NCBI GenBank assembly: GCA_041665465.1
Contig: JBAYIU010000001.1
Location: 186,001 to 250,000 of the forward strand
DNA from: JACRPH01 sp041665465
GTDB taxonomy: Archaea > Nanobdellota > Nanobdellia > Woesearchaeales > GW2011-AR9
Length of the DNA: 64,000 bases
Direction of reading: 5' to 3'
Shown: positions 24,990 to 34,392 of the stretch, one piece after another
Layout of the letters: every line of letters begins with the position of its first letter
Position numbering within the stretch: the first letter of the stretch is position 1
Notes under the pieces: model-generated
Told to the model about the DNA's origin: nothing
The model's input: the letters and a program-made list of their open reading frames with translations, nothing else
Database searches by the model: none
Translations under genes and position numbers: made by a program

Positions 24990-27407
24990 ATGACCGTCAC
25001 AACAGATCATGAAATTGCCGCAGGAGTAACTCCAGAAGTAGCTCCAGCAGAAGTACATTTACCCACAGTTAAAGAAGATCCCTTTACTTCAGTATTAACT
25101 ACCTTTTACCGCTTTTCTGCTCAAGACAGATTAGAGGAAAGATTAGCTCCGATCCGGACCAGTAAACTATATTTAGGATTACTAGCAAGAGTTAATGAGA
25201 TCAACTCTGCAACTGATTACACTCAATTCTTTGAAACTCTTCCTTCATTAGATGAACTAGCTACTGTCGCTAAACAAGAGATTGGAATAGCTTACGCCAA
25301 TTTAGGTAATGCTTTAGGTTTGAATGAGAAAAAGAGAACCGCAAAATTAGAAGCAATAAGAATCGTTCCAGAACAATATCAACATGAATTAATTAAGGTA
25401 ATTGAACAGAAATTAGATATCACTCTTCCAACCCAAGCTAGAGCAGGTAGAACAGACAGAAGAGCTACTGCTCAACCATCTTTAGAAGCAACTATCGTTG
25501 AGGCAGTGAAAGAGAAACTAGAAGGACCATTAACTAACGGTTGCCGAGTAGGAGACCTGTTAGAAGTAACTAATTTAGCAGGATTCAATCTAGACGATGA
25601 GGGATCTCCCATTACAACTTATTTCCATGGTGGAGATCAAACTGATTTACCACTAGGTACATCAGGAGAATTGGTAAGTATTGCTCCAGATCAATTCCAG
25701 GTAAGGGTTCTTCTTGGCGAGGAACAGAGAATTTTCTCACTTCATCCTACAGAAATAAGAAATACTGGAGAGAACACTTATCGAAGATATATGCAACAGT
25801 TTGGACAAGACCCAGTAGCATTAAGTAAAGCGGTCCATGATGAAGCAGAAACTGCCATTAAAGCAAGATACTTAGCTAACGCTAGAGAAAAAATTAACCT
25901 AGATTTTGATCAGAAGACAGAAACCATCTTAACTTCCTTAGTCAACACTTTCAATCTTAATCCAGAACAGTTAACTCAAATTAGAGCTGGACAAGCATTT
26001 GAATATCAAATTCCGGTAGTTGAAGAAACTACTGCCAGATTACCGTTCAGAGAATTAGCGGTGTTGATGCTTAAGATGATGGAATATCATCAAGAAGTAA
26101 AAGTAGATCTGCCCAAAGAATTAAAACATCTGGACGGAAAACCCTTAACCGAAGCACAATTTAAAAATCTCGTGCTTAAATCTGCAGCTAAAATCAAGAA
26201 ACCGTTAGAAGAACTGGTTCAAAACACTTCTAGAAGTACTGCCGACTTATTAAGTAAACAACATTACTTGAAAGGAAGAGAGTTCAGAATAAGAGATGAA
26301 CGAAAAGATACCCTTAACGGAGTGTTTGAATATTTATTAGGAAGTGAGGGAGAAGCCCCAACTTGGTTAAGAAGATTGATGCTTTACAACGATCGACCTA
26401 TTTTCCAAGGAGGCGATCCGTTCGCACCGCCTTCAGAAGAGTTAGTGAGAGTAGTTAAATTAGAAACTGGCGGAGGATGCAATTATGCTAAATGTACTTT
26501 CTGTACCGAGTATGCTAAAGCAGAATTCTTTTTCAGGGATCCTAAGAGTTTCCAAGAACATGCTCAGGAAGTAAGAAGAAAATTAGGAGCAGATCTAGCT
26601 TACATCCAAAGAGTGTTCTTGTCGGGAGGAGATACTTTTTCCTTACCCACAGAAACTTTACTAGCTTACTTAAAGACAGTAGAAAGACTTTTCAATCATC
26701 AAAGAGTAAAATCTCCAGATCATGGTGAAGTTGTTCGCACCGCTATCAGAAGAGTAGAAGCATTTACTCGAACCGAAGGAATCTTAACTAAATCAGAAGA
26801 AGAATTAGATCAGTTAAGACAGAATAATCTAACCTTATTATATTGGGGAGCAGAAACCGGATCAGATGCAGTGTTACAATATGTTAACAAAGGTATCACC
26901 AGAGCAGAGATGGATAAAGCCGTAAACAAAATTAAAGATAGTGGAATTAATGTTTCAGTGATGATCATGCCCGGACTGGGTGGAATCGCCCATTACGATG
27001 ACCATGTAATAAGAACGAGAGAAGTGTTGAACAGATTACATCCAAGGTATACCACTTTCCATACGGTTACACCTAAACCACATACTGTTTACGCTAGAAA
27101 GATGGCCGGAGAGATGCAACAAGGAACCAATCGACCATTAACTGATGAAGAAGTAGTAGAACAGATGCACGATATTGTAAGTGGAATGCGTGATGGATAC
27201 ACTTCTTTAGTAGCTACCTATTATCCTCCGTCAGCTAAGATTGCTATCAATCCAGTAAGTTTCAGAGGATATCTACACCGTGGTGGAAAAGAGGGTATTC
27301 TTGACACCTTAAGAAACTATTTTACTGAAGAAGGTCACACCCCCAGTGCGGCTTTAGAACAAAGAGATTTCAATAAAAATAGTCGAATCAGAAGATTGGT
27401 TCAATAA
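24990..27407 (+). CDS. Radical SAM enzyme with N-terminal SH3-like module (copy 1)
   Basis: 805 residues, 3 bases after the previous stop, with AGAGGA before the ATG. The N-terminus carries EDPFTSVL. An SH3-like module at about 185-260 (GCRVGDLLEVTNLAGF, PLGTSGELVSI, SLHPTEIRNTG) is followed by a helical part. The radical SAM barrel begins near 480 with C497-x4-C502-x2-C505 (GGGCNYAKCTFCTEY), then VFLSGGDTF, WGAETGSDAVLQYVNKGIT and VMIMPGLGG. It has CX4CX2C rather than the common CX3CX2C, a spacing also seen in the GCPHNxCTFC group of COG1032-type enzymes. It is paralogous to the next gene over its full length. Substrate unknown; the operon suggests protein or peptide modification. Confidence 0.8.
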   Translation: MTVTTDHEIAAGVTPEVAPAEVHLPTVKEDPFTSVLTTFYRFSAQDRLEERLAPIRTSKLYLGLLARVNEINSATDYTQFFETLPSLDELATVAKQEIGIAYANLGNALGLNEKKRTAKLEAIRIVPEQYQHELIKVIEQKLDITLPTQARAGRTDRRATAQPSLEATIVEAVKEKLEGPLTNGCRVGDLLEVTNLAGFNLDDEGSPITTYFHGGDQTDLPLGTSGELVSIAPDQFQVRVLLGEEQRIFSLHPTEIRNTGENTYRRYMQQFGQDPVALSKAVHDEAETAIKARYLANAREKINLDFDQKTETILTSLVNTFNLNPEQLTQIRAGQAFEYQIPVVEETTARLPFRELAVLMLKMMEYHQEVKVDLPKELKHLDGKPLTEAQFKNLVLKSAAKIKKPLEELVQNTSRSTADLLSKQHYLKGREFRIRDERKDTLNGVFEYLLGSEGEAPTWLRRLMLYNDRPIFQGGDPFAPPSEELVRVVKLETGGGCNYAKCTFCTEYAKAEFFFRDPKSFQEHAQEVRRKLGADLAYIQRVFLSGGDTFSLPTETLLAYLKTVERLFNHQRVKSPDHGEVVRTAIRRVEAFTRTEGILTKSEEELDQLRQNNLTLLYWGAETGSDAVLQYVNKGITRAEMDKAVNKIKDSGINVSVMIMPGLGGIAHYDDHVIRTREVLNRLHPRYTTFHTVTPKPHTVYARKMAGEMQQGTNRPLTDEEVVEQMHDIVSGMRDGYTSLVATYYPPSAKIAINPVSFRGYLHRGGKEGILDTLRNYFTEEGHTPSAALEQRDFNKNSRIRRLVQ

Positions 27408-27444
27408 ATCAAGACAACATAAATAAACAAAACCTAAACCGAAA

Positions 27445-29829
27445 ATGACTACCACTGAACAAGCAACTACAGGACTAACAGTCACTGAACCAGTAACCGC
27501 AGAACAAGTATTTACCCGATTTAACCAAGCCATCTATCAAAGAATTGCTAGAGATAGATTAAGTGTTATCTTTAAAGGATTGGGACAGACTGGTTTAATT
27601 GCAAATTATGAAGGTGCTTTACTTGATGTAAAAGACCAAGCTTCTTATGAAGCATTCATTGCTACTATTCCTACTGAGAAAGATATCGCCGCTAAAGTTA
27701 AAGCAGAGATCAGAACCGAATATGTAGGGATAGAAGCAGCAGTGAGTGAAGTGGAGAAAAGAAGAGCAACAGCGTTAGTTAATCCGCAATTAGATACTAC
27801 TAACTATCATACTGACTTAATGGCCGAAGTAGGTGAGAAGTTAAAGATTGAAGTTAAGATCACTGAAGGAAGAAAGGCAGTATTGGAAGAAAGAGTACTA
27901 ACTCAGATAGTGGCTAGAGCAGTAAAAGAAAAGTTAGCCTCTCCCTTAGTGGAAGGATGTCGTGTTGGTGATCTAGTTCAAGTGATTCAGATGACCGGAA
28001 TGAACCTGGATGATAACGGTTCACCGATGACTACCTATTTCCACGGAGGAGATACTGCAGATATTTCTTTACAAAGTATTGGAGAATTAGTTACCATTAA
28101 CGCAGGAGATTATTTTATGGTGAGATTCCCTAAGAAGGGAAAAGATAAAACAGAAGTGGAATGGGCCCTCCATCCTCAAGAAGTAAGACCAACTGGAGTA
28201 AATGTATATCAACAACATTTAGATCAGTTAGGAGGAGACGTAACTGAAGTAGCTAAACTCGTGATCCAAGAAGCAAGTACCAGATTAATGCCACGATATT
28301 TACAAGCAGCTAAAGAAAGAATAAACAAAGTATTTGATACGGAAAGAGATCAAGTAGGACATTCTCTAAAAAGAAAGTATCGCTTGAATGATACTCAGAT
28401 GGCTGCATTAGTGGCAGGAAAAGATTTTGAGTATGAAGTAGGAACAGTGAGAGAAACGGTTAATGTAGGATCATTATTTGCTTCATTTGTAGATTTGGCT
28501 CAGAGAGCATTACAAGAACAAAATTTTGGAAGAGCGGTACCTGCTCCGCCCAGAGAAGTAAGAAATTCAGAACAATTAGAAAGATATGTAATGCAAGCTG
28601 CCCAAGAGACCTTTAAGAAAGATGCACCTCATGTAGCTAAGAAAGTGATGGACGGACTAGCCCAGATTATCAGTAAAGAATATGACTTAGTGTTTAAGCG
28701 CCCAGACAAATTTAACACTGAGGGTGGAGCTTTAAGAGGAGCGTTAAACTTAATTTTAGATGGAAACTTTGGGGTTAAACTAAGAAGAATGTTTGTTTAT
28801 CACGATTCAGATTTATATTCTTCAGAACCGTTCTCTCCTCCTTCAGAAGAGTTAGCCAGAGTAATAAAGATAGAAGTAGGTAACGGATGTAATTGGGGAA
28901 AGTGCACTTACTGTACCGCTTATGCCAATGAAAGATTCTTTGTCAGAGAGTTTGACGATTTCAAAAAACATGCATTAGAAGTAAGAAAACGGTTAGGACC
29001 AGACTTAGCTTACGTTCAAAGAGTATTCTTAGCAGGAGGAAACATCTTCATGCTTTCTGCAGATAAACTGATCAAATACTTAGACATCGTCAATGAAGTA
29101 TTCCATAACCAAAGAGTAGAAAATGGACATTATTATCATGGTGGAACAGGTCGTACAGAAATACGTAGAATTGCTGCTTTTGGTCGTACGGAAGGAGTAG
29201 TTAGAAAAACTCAACAAGATTTGAGAAATCTATATAGTCATGGCCTTAAGATGATCTATTGGGGGATGGAAACCGGATCAGACGCAGTGTTAAAGTATGT
29301 TAATAAAGGAACTACTACTGAGCAGATGATGGAAGCAGGAGAAAAACTGGCCAGATCAGATATCTGGACTTCAGTGATGATCATGCCCGGATTAGGCGGA
29401 TTAAAATATTACGAGGATCACGTCAAAGAAACAGCAAGAGTGTTAAACACCTTAAAACCGAGGTTTATCACTTTCTTAACTCTTACTGAAGACCCCGTCT
29501 CTAATTATGCTAGAATTATGGCAGAAGAAAAACAGCGGGGAGATAACATGCCCCTTACTGATGAGATGGTAGTGGAACAGATGTATGACATCGTAGGATT
29601 ACTTGAACAGGGACATAAATCCTTAGTAGCTGCTTATCTTCCTCCCAGAGAAAGAGTAGCGGTTAACCCGATTGAATTTTTAGGAAGAATGGAATACAAT
29701 GAACGAGGAGATATATTAAGAACCTTACATAGATATTTCAGGGAAGATCGCCTGCCCAGCCCATTAATTCCGGTAACTGCTTTCAACAAAAGAAGTCCGT
29801 TAAGAGAGATGGCTAAGAAAGCAGCATAA
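27445..29829 (+). CDS. Radical SAM enzyme with N-terminal SH3-like module (copy 2)
   Basis: 794 residues, paralog of 24990-27407 with the same order: SH3-like module at about 172-250 (GCRVGDLVQVIQMTGMNLDD, SLQSIGELVTI, ALHPQEVRPTG), helical middle (about 260-420), and radical SAM barrel with C482-x4-C487-x2-C490 (NGCNWGKCTYC), VFLAGGNIFML, WGMETGSDAVLKYVNKGTT and VMIMPGLGG. At the equivalent of the DPFTSVL motif it has EQVFTRFNQ, so that motif is lost. There is no clear ribosome site before the ATG, only a 37-base A-rich spacer. Tandem duplication followed by divergence could mean a heterodimer or two successive reactions. Confidence 0.8.
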   Translation: MTTTEQATTGLTVTEPVTAEQVFTRFNQAIYQRIARDRLSVIFKGLGQTGLIANYEGALLDVKDQASYEAFIATIPTEKDIAAKVKAEIRTEYVGIEAAVSEVEKRRATALVNPQLDTTNYHTDLMAEVGEKLKIEVKITEGRKAVLEERVLTQIVARAVKEKLASPLVEGCRVGDLVQVIQMTGMNLDDNGSPMTTYFHGGDTADISLQSIGELVTINAGDYFMVRFPKKGKDKTEVEWALHPQEVRPTGVNVYQQHLDQLGGDVTEVAKLVIQEASTRLMPRYLQAAKERINKVFDTERDQVGHSLKRKYRLNDTQMAALVAGKDFEYEVGTVRETVNVGSLFASFVDLAQRALQEQNFGRAVPAPPREVRNSEQLERYVMQAAQETFKKDAPHVAKKVMDGLAQIISKEYDLVFKRPDKFNTEGGALRGALNLILDGNFGVKLRRMFVYHDSDLYSSEPFSPPSEELARVIKIEVGNGCNWGKCTYCTAYANERFFVREFDDFKKHALEVRKRLGPDLAYVQRVFLAGGNIFMLSADKLIKYLDIVNEVFHNQRVENGHYYHGGTGRTEIRRIAAFGRTEGVVRKTQQDLRNLYSHGLKMIYWGMETGSDAVLKYVNKGTTTEQMMEAGEKLARSDIWTSVMIMPGLGGLKYYEDHVKETARVLNTLKPRFITFLTLTEDPVSNYARIMAEEKQRGDNMPLTDEMVVEQMYDIVGLLEQGHKSLVAAYLPPRERVAVNPIEFLGRMEYNERGDILRTLHRYFREDRLPSPLIPVTAFNKRSPLREMAKKAA

Positions 29830-29893
29830 TTTTTTATTAATTTCTGGTTAAATTGGGGATTATATTTTTATTATATTCTTCATTAAATTTATG

Positions 29894-31102
29894 TTAAATC
29901 ATCCTTCCGATCTGTTGGAACATAAATCTTTCAAACTCGCCAGGAGAACTTTGTTCCATCTCTTTTATTCTTGATTGAGCTTCAGCATATTTAGCAGACT
30001 CAGGGTTCAAATGAGCTAAAGAGAAGAAATAACCATCAGTACGACGTAAATATCGGAACACTTTTCTTTGGGCTTCCGGTAAAGAGAGATATTCATCGAT
30101 CACTTCCAACATCCATCCCTGATCTTTAGGGATATTTCCGGTAACTTCTGGCAACAAGTTGGTGAAATGATCATCAGTGATAAAAGCAGATTGGATGCCG
30201 CTTAGATATGATAACAATAATCTTTCTTCTCTAACCACTTCATCATCGTTCATCGGTTCAAAGTAAGTCTCTGCTCCCGAATCTAGTTGAGTGAATAATT
30301 CCTTTCTAGAACCTAACCCTAAAGTACGTAAGCGTACAAAGTCTGGATTGATAGCATTAATTACTCGAGCAGTTTCAGTAGCATGCTCTTCCCAATATTT
30401 CTTTCCCCCTAAACCCAGAATAACGTACAAAGATAAACCAATCCCAGCTTGTTTAATCTTCTCTCCAGCAGAGATGATTTCTTCAGCAGTAGTCCCTTTA
30501 TGGATATATTGAAGAATAGTATTACTTCCCGATTCTAAGCCCATATGGACTCGAGTTAATCCGGCTTGATTTAAACGTTGGAATTCTTCCACGGTCTTCT
30601 TAGCTGCAGAATGGGCTCGAGCATAAGCAGTAACTCGATCGAGGCCAGGGAAAGTACTTTTTAAAGTTAATAATATGGTCTCTAAAGAAGAAGTGGGAAC
30701 GATGGTAGCATCACCATCTTGTAAGAAAGCATGATGCTTTTCAGTTCCGATCCAGCGTAAAAGGTCAAGATAACTGTTACGGGTCTTATCATCCATCTCT
30801 TCCGGAACCATGCTGTTCCATACTTCTTTAATTGTAACTTCACGTCCTAACTCTCCTTTCAATTTAACTCCCACTTCTCCCAGATGATCTACTAACTTTT
30901 TCATAACTTGAATATCTCCGATCACTTCAGAAGTAGGACGAATAGAAAACCTTTCTCTCTCTCCTTGAGGATTTTTATAGACACTGCAGAAAGCACACCT
31001 ATTCCAAGGACAGTTTCTAGTAATTCTAACGAACAAACTATCGTATTCATTAGGGGGTCTGATTGGACCTACTTCGTACAGAAATTCATCCTTTTGATGC
31101 AT
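29894..31102 (-). CDS. Stand-alone radical SAM enzyme related to the two large ones
   Basis: 402 residues. Starts IRPPNEYDSLFVRITRNCPW; the cluster is C31-x4-C36-x2-C39 (NCPWNRCAFC), followed by SVYKNPQGERERFSIRP. Later motifs LQDGDATIVPT, GLESGSNTILQYIHKGTT and LYVILGLGGKKYWEEHATET match the barrel of the two preceding genes (PPSEE...C-x4-C-x2-C; ETGSDAVL.YVNKGTT; MPGLGG). It therefore equals their C-terminal half without the SH3-like and helical parts. It is convergent with them; the 64-base spacer is T-rich on both sides (29830-29893) and likely terminates both. It is divergent from 31229. Confidence 0.8.
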   Translation of the reverse strand: MHQKDEFLYEVGPIRPPNEYDSLFVRITRNCPWNRCAFCSVYKNPQGERERFSIRPTSEVIGDIQVMKKLVDHLGEVGVKLKGELGREVTIKEVWNSMVPEEMDDKTRNSYLDLLRWIGTEKHHAFLQDGDATIVPTSSLETILLTLKSTFPGLDRVTAYARAHSAAKKTVEEFQRLNQAGLTRVHMGLESGSNTILQYIHKGTTAEEIISAGEKIKQAGIGLSLYVILGLGGKKYWEEHATETARVINAINPDFVRLRTLGLGSRKELFTQLDSGAETYFEPMNDDEVVREERLLLSYLSGIQSAFITDDHFTNLLPEVTGNIPKDQGWMLEVIDEYLSLPEAQRKVFRYLRRTDGYFFSLAHLNPESAKYAEAQSRIKEMEQSSPGEFERFMFQQIGRMI

Positions 31103-31196
31103 GCTGTTATTTTAGTGAGTTTATTATTAAACTTTTCTCTTGTTTTTTAGAGATAGAAACAATAGAACCACTTAAGAGTAGTTAAGAGGAGAAGGT

Positions 31197-31209
31197 TTAT
31201 AAATAAGGA
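31197..31209 (+). promoter_or_regulatory. Promoter of the hydrolase / HD-phosphatase unit
   Basis: TTTATAAATAAGG, identical over 13 bases to the promoter at 12263-12275. The ATG at 31229 lies 32 bases from the start of the box, so the transcript is probably leaderless. A minus-strand TATA-like TTTAATAATAAAC (about 31120-31132) serves the divergent radical SAM gene. Confidence 0.65.
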
Positions 31210-31228
31210 TGATTCTAAGAATAAAACT

Positions 31229-32617
31229 ATGCAAGAAGCAGAATTTAGTAGGTACAAATCCAAATTGAAAGTTACATCGCAAGGATTGTACAACCCAGGT
31301 AACCCTTTTTCCGACAGAAGAGGAATTGTCAAGTTAGACAAGGGTATAGAAGAGTTAGTTCTAGACATTAATCGTCTTCCTTTTGCATTTACTGCATCAA
31401 CCTGCCAAGGACATTTTGAGTTATATTTCATTCCTGAAAGAGGAATCGAAGAAAAAATTGATTTTAATTCGGAAGGGATTCCCTTCTTAGCAGATTACTT
31501 TAAAGAAGAAACTCTGCAAGAATATCTCCAGTGGAGAAGACAGGAAGAATTTTTATTTGGGTACCATAAATTTCATAATCTTTCTTTATGGATAAATGAA
31601 GAACATCAAGGAGGAGAAGAGTTACGCCAGGAAGTGTTAGCGTGGGTAAAATCAAGAGAAGGAAAAGCTTTCTTAAGTGGGAAAGAGGACCAGATCATAG
31701 TGATGGTTCCACAAGAGGTCTACGAACATTCGGAAAAGAGGTACACTTTAGAGGAAGCGAGAGAGATTAACCGAATGAGATTAGAAGGTATTTCCGGTTT
31801 ATATCAAGTAATAAAACGTTTACTAGAAAAATATCCTCCAGAGGAAGAAGTAATACCAGAAGCCGATCCGAGGTATAAAACAGAAAACTTAGTCTTACAA
31901 AGACAAGGCAGAATCCCTAAAGGAATGACTTTGGAGAATGACCCGAGAAATTATGAAGATAAAACTCAACCCATACCCTTAGACGTTGCTATCACTCCTT
32001 TACATAACGGAAAGATGATTGTACATATTCCTGGTTTTTATGAGACTGCTAATGGATATTGGGATAAATATCAAACCTTAGCTCATTTATTACAACAAAA
32101 AGGTCTTGCTGCGATGGTCCGAATGGATAATCGAGAACGGGATTATCATCGTTTAGAAGAAACCCTTTTTGACGACCTTAGATTTGTAATCAATTATGCT
32201 TTAACGCATGCTAAAGAAATATGTGGAACAGATTCTCCTGAACTATATCTAATGAGTTTCTCTGGAGGAGCAAATGCGTTAGGAGTTCTTGCACCAGAGT
32301 ATCCTCAAGTTAGAAAAATGTTGATGATGGGCCCAGCTATTGAATGTGATTCTCCTATTCAAGAGAGGTTCTCTCAATATACCGGAGAATTATATATTGT
32401 CCAAGGAGAAGATGATGATGTATTAGATGGGCAAGGAGGTAAGACCTTTATGAGTCTTGCTTCTAGAGCTACCCGAAAAGAATTAGTAATCATTCCTGAT
32501 TGTGATCACTGCTTTAAACATAAAGATGAAATTTATAGTAAAGCCCCATTTTGGGCTTTTGCAGGAGATACCACCTTCCCTAACCCGGAAGGAGGAATAA
32601 AATTGGTTAGCAAGTAA
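31229..32617 (+). CDS. Alpha/beta-hydrolase-fold protein with unknown N-terminal domain
   Basis: 462 residues. The C-terminal part (about 250-462) has the alpha/beta-hydrolase order: GKMIVHIPGFYETANGYWD, then YLMSFSGGANALGVLAPEYP with a S-x-S-x-G nucleophile elbow near residue 344, KMLMMGPAI, IVQGEDDDVL (acid) and IPDCDHCFKHKDE (His). The first elbow glycine is replaced by Ser. The N-terminal 200 residues (ITRLPFAFTAS-like segment FAFTASTCQGHFELYF; YHKFHNLSLWINEEHQGGEE) are not recognised. Hydrolase or acyltransferase/thioesterase activity is possible; in this neighbourhood a (thio)ester cleavage role would be interesting but is speculative. Confidence 0.65.
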   Translation: MQEAEFSRYKSKLKVTSQGLYNPGNPFSDRRGIVKLDKGIEELVLDINRLPFAFTASTCQGHFELYFIPERGIEEKIDFNSEGIPFLADYFKEETLQEYLQWRRQEEFLFGYHKFHNLSLWINEEHQGGEELRQEVLAWVKSREGKAFLSGKEDQIIVMVPQEVYEHSEKRYTLEEAREINRMRLEGISGLYQVIKRLLEKYPPEEEVIPEADPRYKTENLVLQRQGRIPKGMTLENDPRNYEDKTQPIPLDVAITPLHNGKMIVHIPGFYETANGYWDKYQTLAHLLQQKGLAAMVRMDNRERDYHRLEETLFDDLRFVINYALTHAKEICGTDSPELYLMSFSGGANALGVLAPEYPQVRKMLMMGPAIECDSPIQERFSQYTGELYIVQGEDDDVLDGQGGKTFMSLASRATRKELVIIPDCDHCFKHKDEIYSKAPFWAFAGDTTFPNPEGGIKLVSK

Positions 32618-32682
32618 TAAGAGAACAATTAAGAAATCATAAGAGGATAGTGATAAGATAATTAGTTAATGGTTAATGAAAA

Positions 32683-34293
32683 ATGATCGATCCCTTACAA
32701 ATACTTCAAGAAAGAGCGTTAAGGGATCAGATTCTTAATAGAGAAATATCCTGGGTTAAAGAACGTTTAAGTGAACTTCCGAGTACTGAACTTCTTCAGA
32801 CATATCGACCAAGAGAAGAATGGTTTTATCGTAGAAATCAAGACCACGGGATTCTTCATGAAACCAGAGTTTTAGTTCTAGCAGAGTTGATGGGAAGAGT
32901 GACTCAAACCACCGCAGAAGGGAAAGACCTAGACTTAGAAGCGATTCGCTGGGCAGCCATAACTCACGATACTAAACGGTCCAGAGATGGACATGAGTTT
33001 GAACATGGAACCAGAGCAGCACAATGGATCAGAACTGAACTGAAAGAAAGTGGAATAGCTGAACAGGTAGACTTAGAAAAAGTAGCTTACTTAAATCACT
33101 GGCATGTGCCACCAGATGCACTAGCACCACGGATGACCTTAGAATTAGCATTGTTTAAAGACGCTGACGGATTAGATCGACAAAGAGTTAACGAATTTAA
33201 TCCAAGATATCTAAGAACAGAACCATCAAGAAACTTAATTCGTGCTGCACACTATTTAATTTTTCTTAGTGAAGCGTTGCATCGTCAAGGTAAAGATGAA
33301 TTTCAAGCAGGGATTGAAGCAGCAGAATTATTGGGGATTGTGAGCCCAGCCGAAGGAAAAAGAACCGGAACTAAGAGAGTTATCAAAGACCGGATGGAGG
33401 ATGACCCAATCGCTGCTGAACCTACCCCTGCTGACCTCACCACTAGAGAAACAACTCTCCTCGAACCGACATTAAGAATGGAAACAACCATTTATACCAA
33501 CTCACCGGTTCTTACTCATTTACAGAAAGTTGCCCTTCAAGCAGGAGAAGTAATGTTAAAAGGAAGAAGAGATGGTTTTGAAAGGTATAACAAAGGAGGA
33601 TCGGTAGTTACTAGTGTAGATCTAGCCATTACAGATCTAGTCAGAGATTATCTTTCTAAACAACTTCCGAGTATAGTTCTCCTTACAGAAGAGAGTGAAG
33701 ATAATTTAGATCGACTTCAGGAAAAAGAGATTATTATTATTGATGAGATGGATGGGAGTGGAAGTTTCGCTAGAGGAGGAGATGATTTCTCGTTTATGGG
33801 AGCTCAGGTAGTTAATGGAAGAGTGGTTTCGGGAGTAATTTATGAGCCGCATCGAGATAGAATGTTCTTTGCTCAAGCTGGAAAAGGTGCCTATCTCACT
33901 CAGAAAGGATTAACCACGAGATTAACTCTTGCCCCCAGCACAACTTTTGGATTTAAAGTAAGTCATTCAGCTAATCATTATAATGGAATTGGAGAGATCT
34001 TCAAAGCTTTAGATATTGGAAGAAGGAGAGTGATTGAATCTGAAAGTATGGGTACCATGATGACTAAACTAGCCTTACAACAAGCCCAATTATTATTAGT
34101 ATATTCTAGTAATCTTAAACAATGGGACGTAGCTGCCGGAGATATCCTCTTGAGAGAGATGGGATATGATCTGATGAACACTCAAGGTGGAGAGTTAAGA
34201 TACAATCAGAAAAGTAGAAGAATGAAAGAAGGCATAGTGATGGTCCATCCAGACATTCGTTCTTATGTGTTGAAACATCTGCCCGAAGATTAA
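32683..34293 (+). CDS. HD-domain plus inositol-monophosphatase/CysQ-like fusion
   Basis: 536 residues. Residues 1-200 are an HD metal-dependent phosphohydrolase: DHGILHETRVLVL, WAAITHDTKRS (the H-D pair) and HEFEHGTRAAQWI, with FKDADGLDRQRVN as the last Asp. Residues about 270-536 are IMPase/FBPase/CysQ-like: LLTEESEDN, IIIDEMDGSGSFARGGDDFS (D-x-x-D-G-S/T motif), VVSGVIYEPHRDRMFFAQAG and KQWDVAAGDILLREMG (W-D-x-A-A). CysQ removes the 3' phosphate from PAP; other members act on inositol or fructose phosphates. The pair is joined by a charged Thr/Glu/Pro linker. Two phosphatase domains in one chain suggest sequential hydrolysis of a nucleotide. Substrate unknown. Confidence 0.8.
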   Translation: MIDPLQILQERALRDQILNREISWVKERLSELPSTELLQTYRPREEWFYRRNQDHGILHETRVLVLAELMGRVTQTTAEGKDLDLEAIRWAAITHDTKRSRDGHEFEHGTRAAQWIRTELKESGIAEQVDLEKVAYLNHWHVPPDALAPRMTLELALFKDADGLDRQRVNEFNPRYLRTEPSRNLIRAAHYLIFLSEALHRQGKDEFQAGIEAAELLGIVSPAEGKRTGTKRVIKDRMEDDPIAAEPTPADLTTRETTLLEPTLRMETTIYTNSPVLTHLQKVALQAGEVMLKGRRDGFERYNKGGSVVTSVDLAITDLVRDYLSKQLPSIVLLTEESEDNLDRLQEKEIIIIDEMDGSGSFARGGDDFSFMGAQVVNGRVVSGVIYEPHRDRMFFAQAGKGAYLTQKGLTTRLTLAPSTTFGFKVSHSANHYNGIGEIFKALDIGRRRVIESESMGTMMTKLALQQAQLLLVYSSNLKQWDVAAGDILLREMGYDLMNTQGGELRYNQKSRRMKEGIVMVHPDIRSYVLKHLPED

Positions 34294-34392
34294 GTTAGAA
34301 TAATAAATTAAAGGGAATAAAAGTTGATAAAAAGTTAATAATAAGAAATCAATAATAATAATACTAAGTTAACCTTAAGTGCAAAAATTCAA

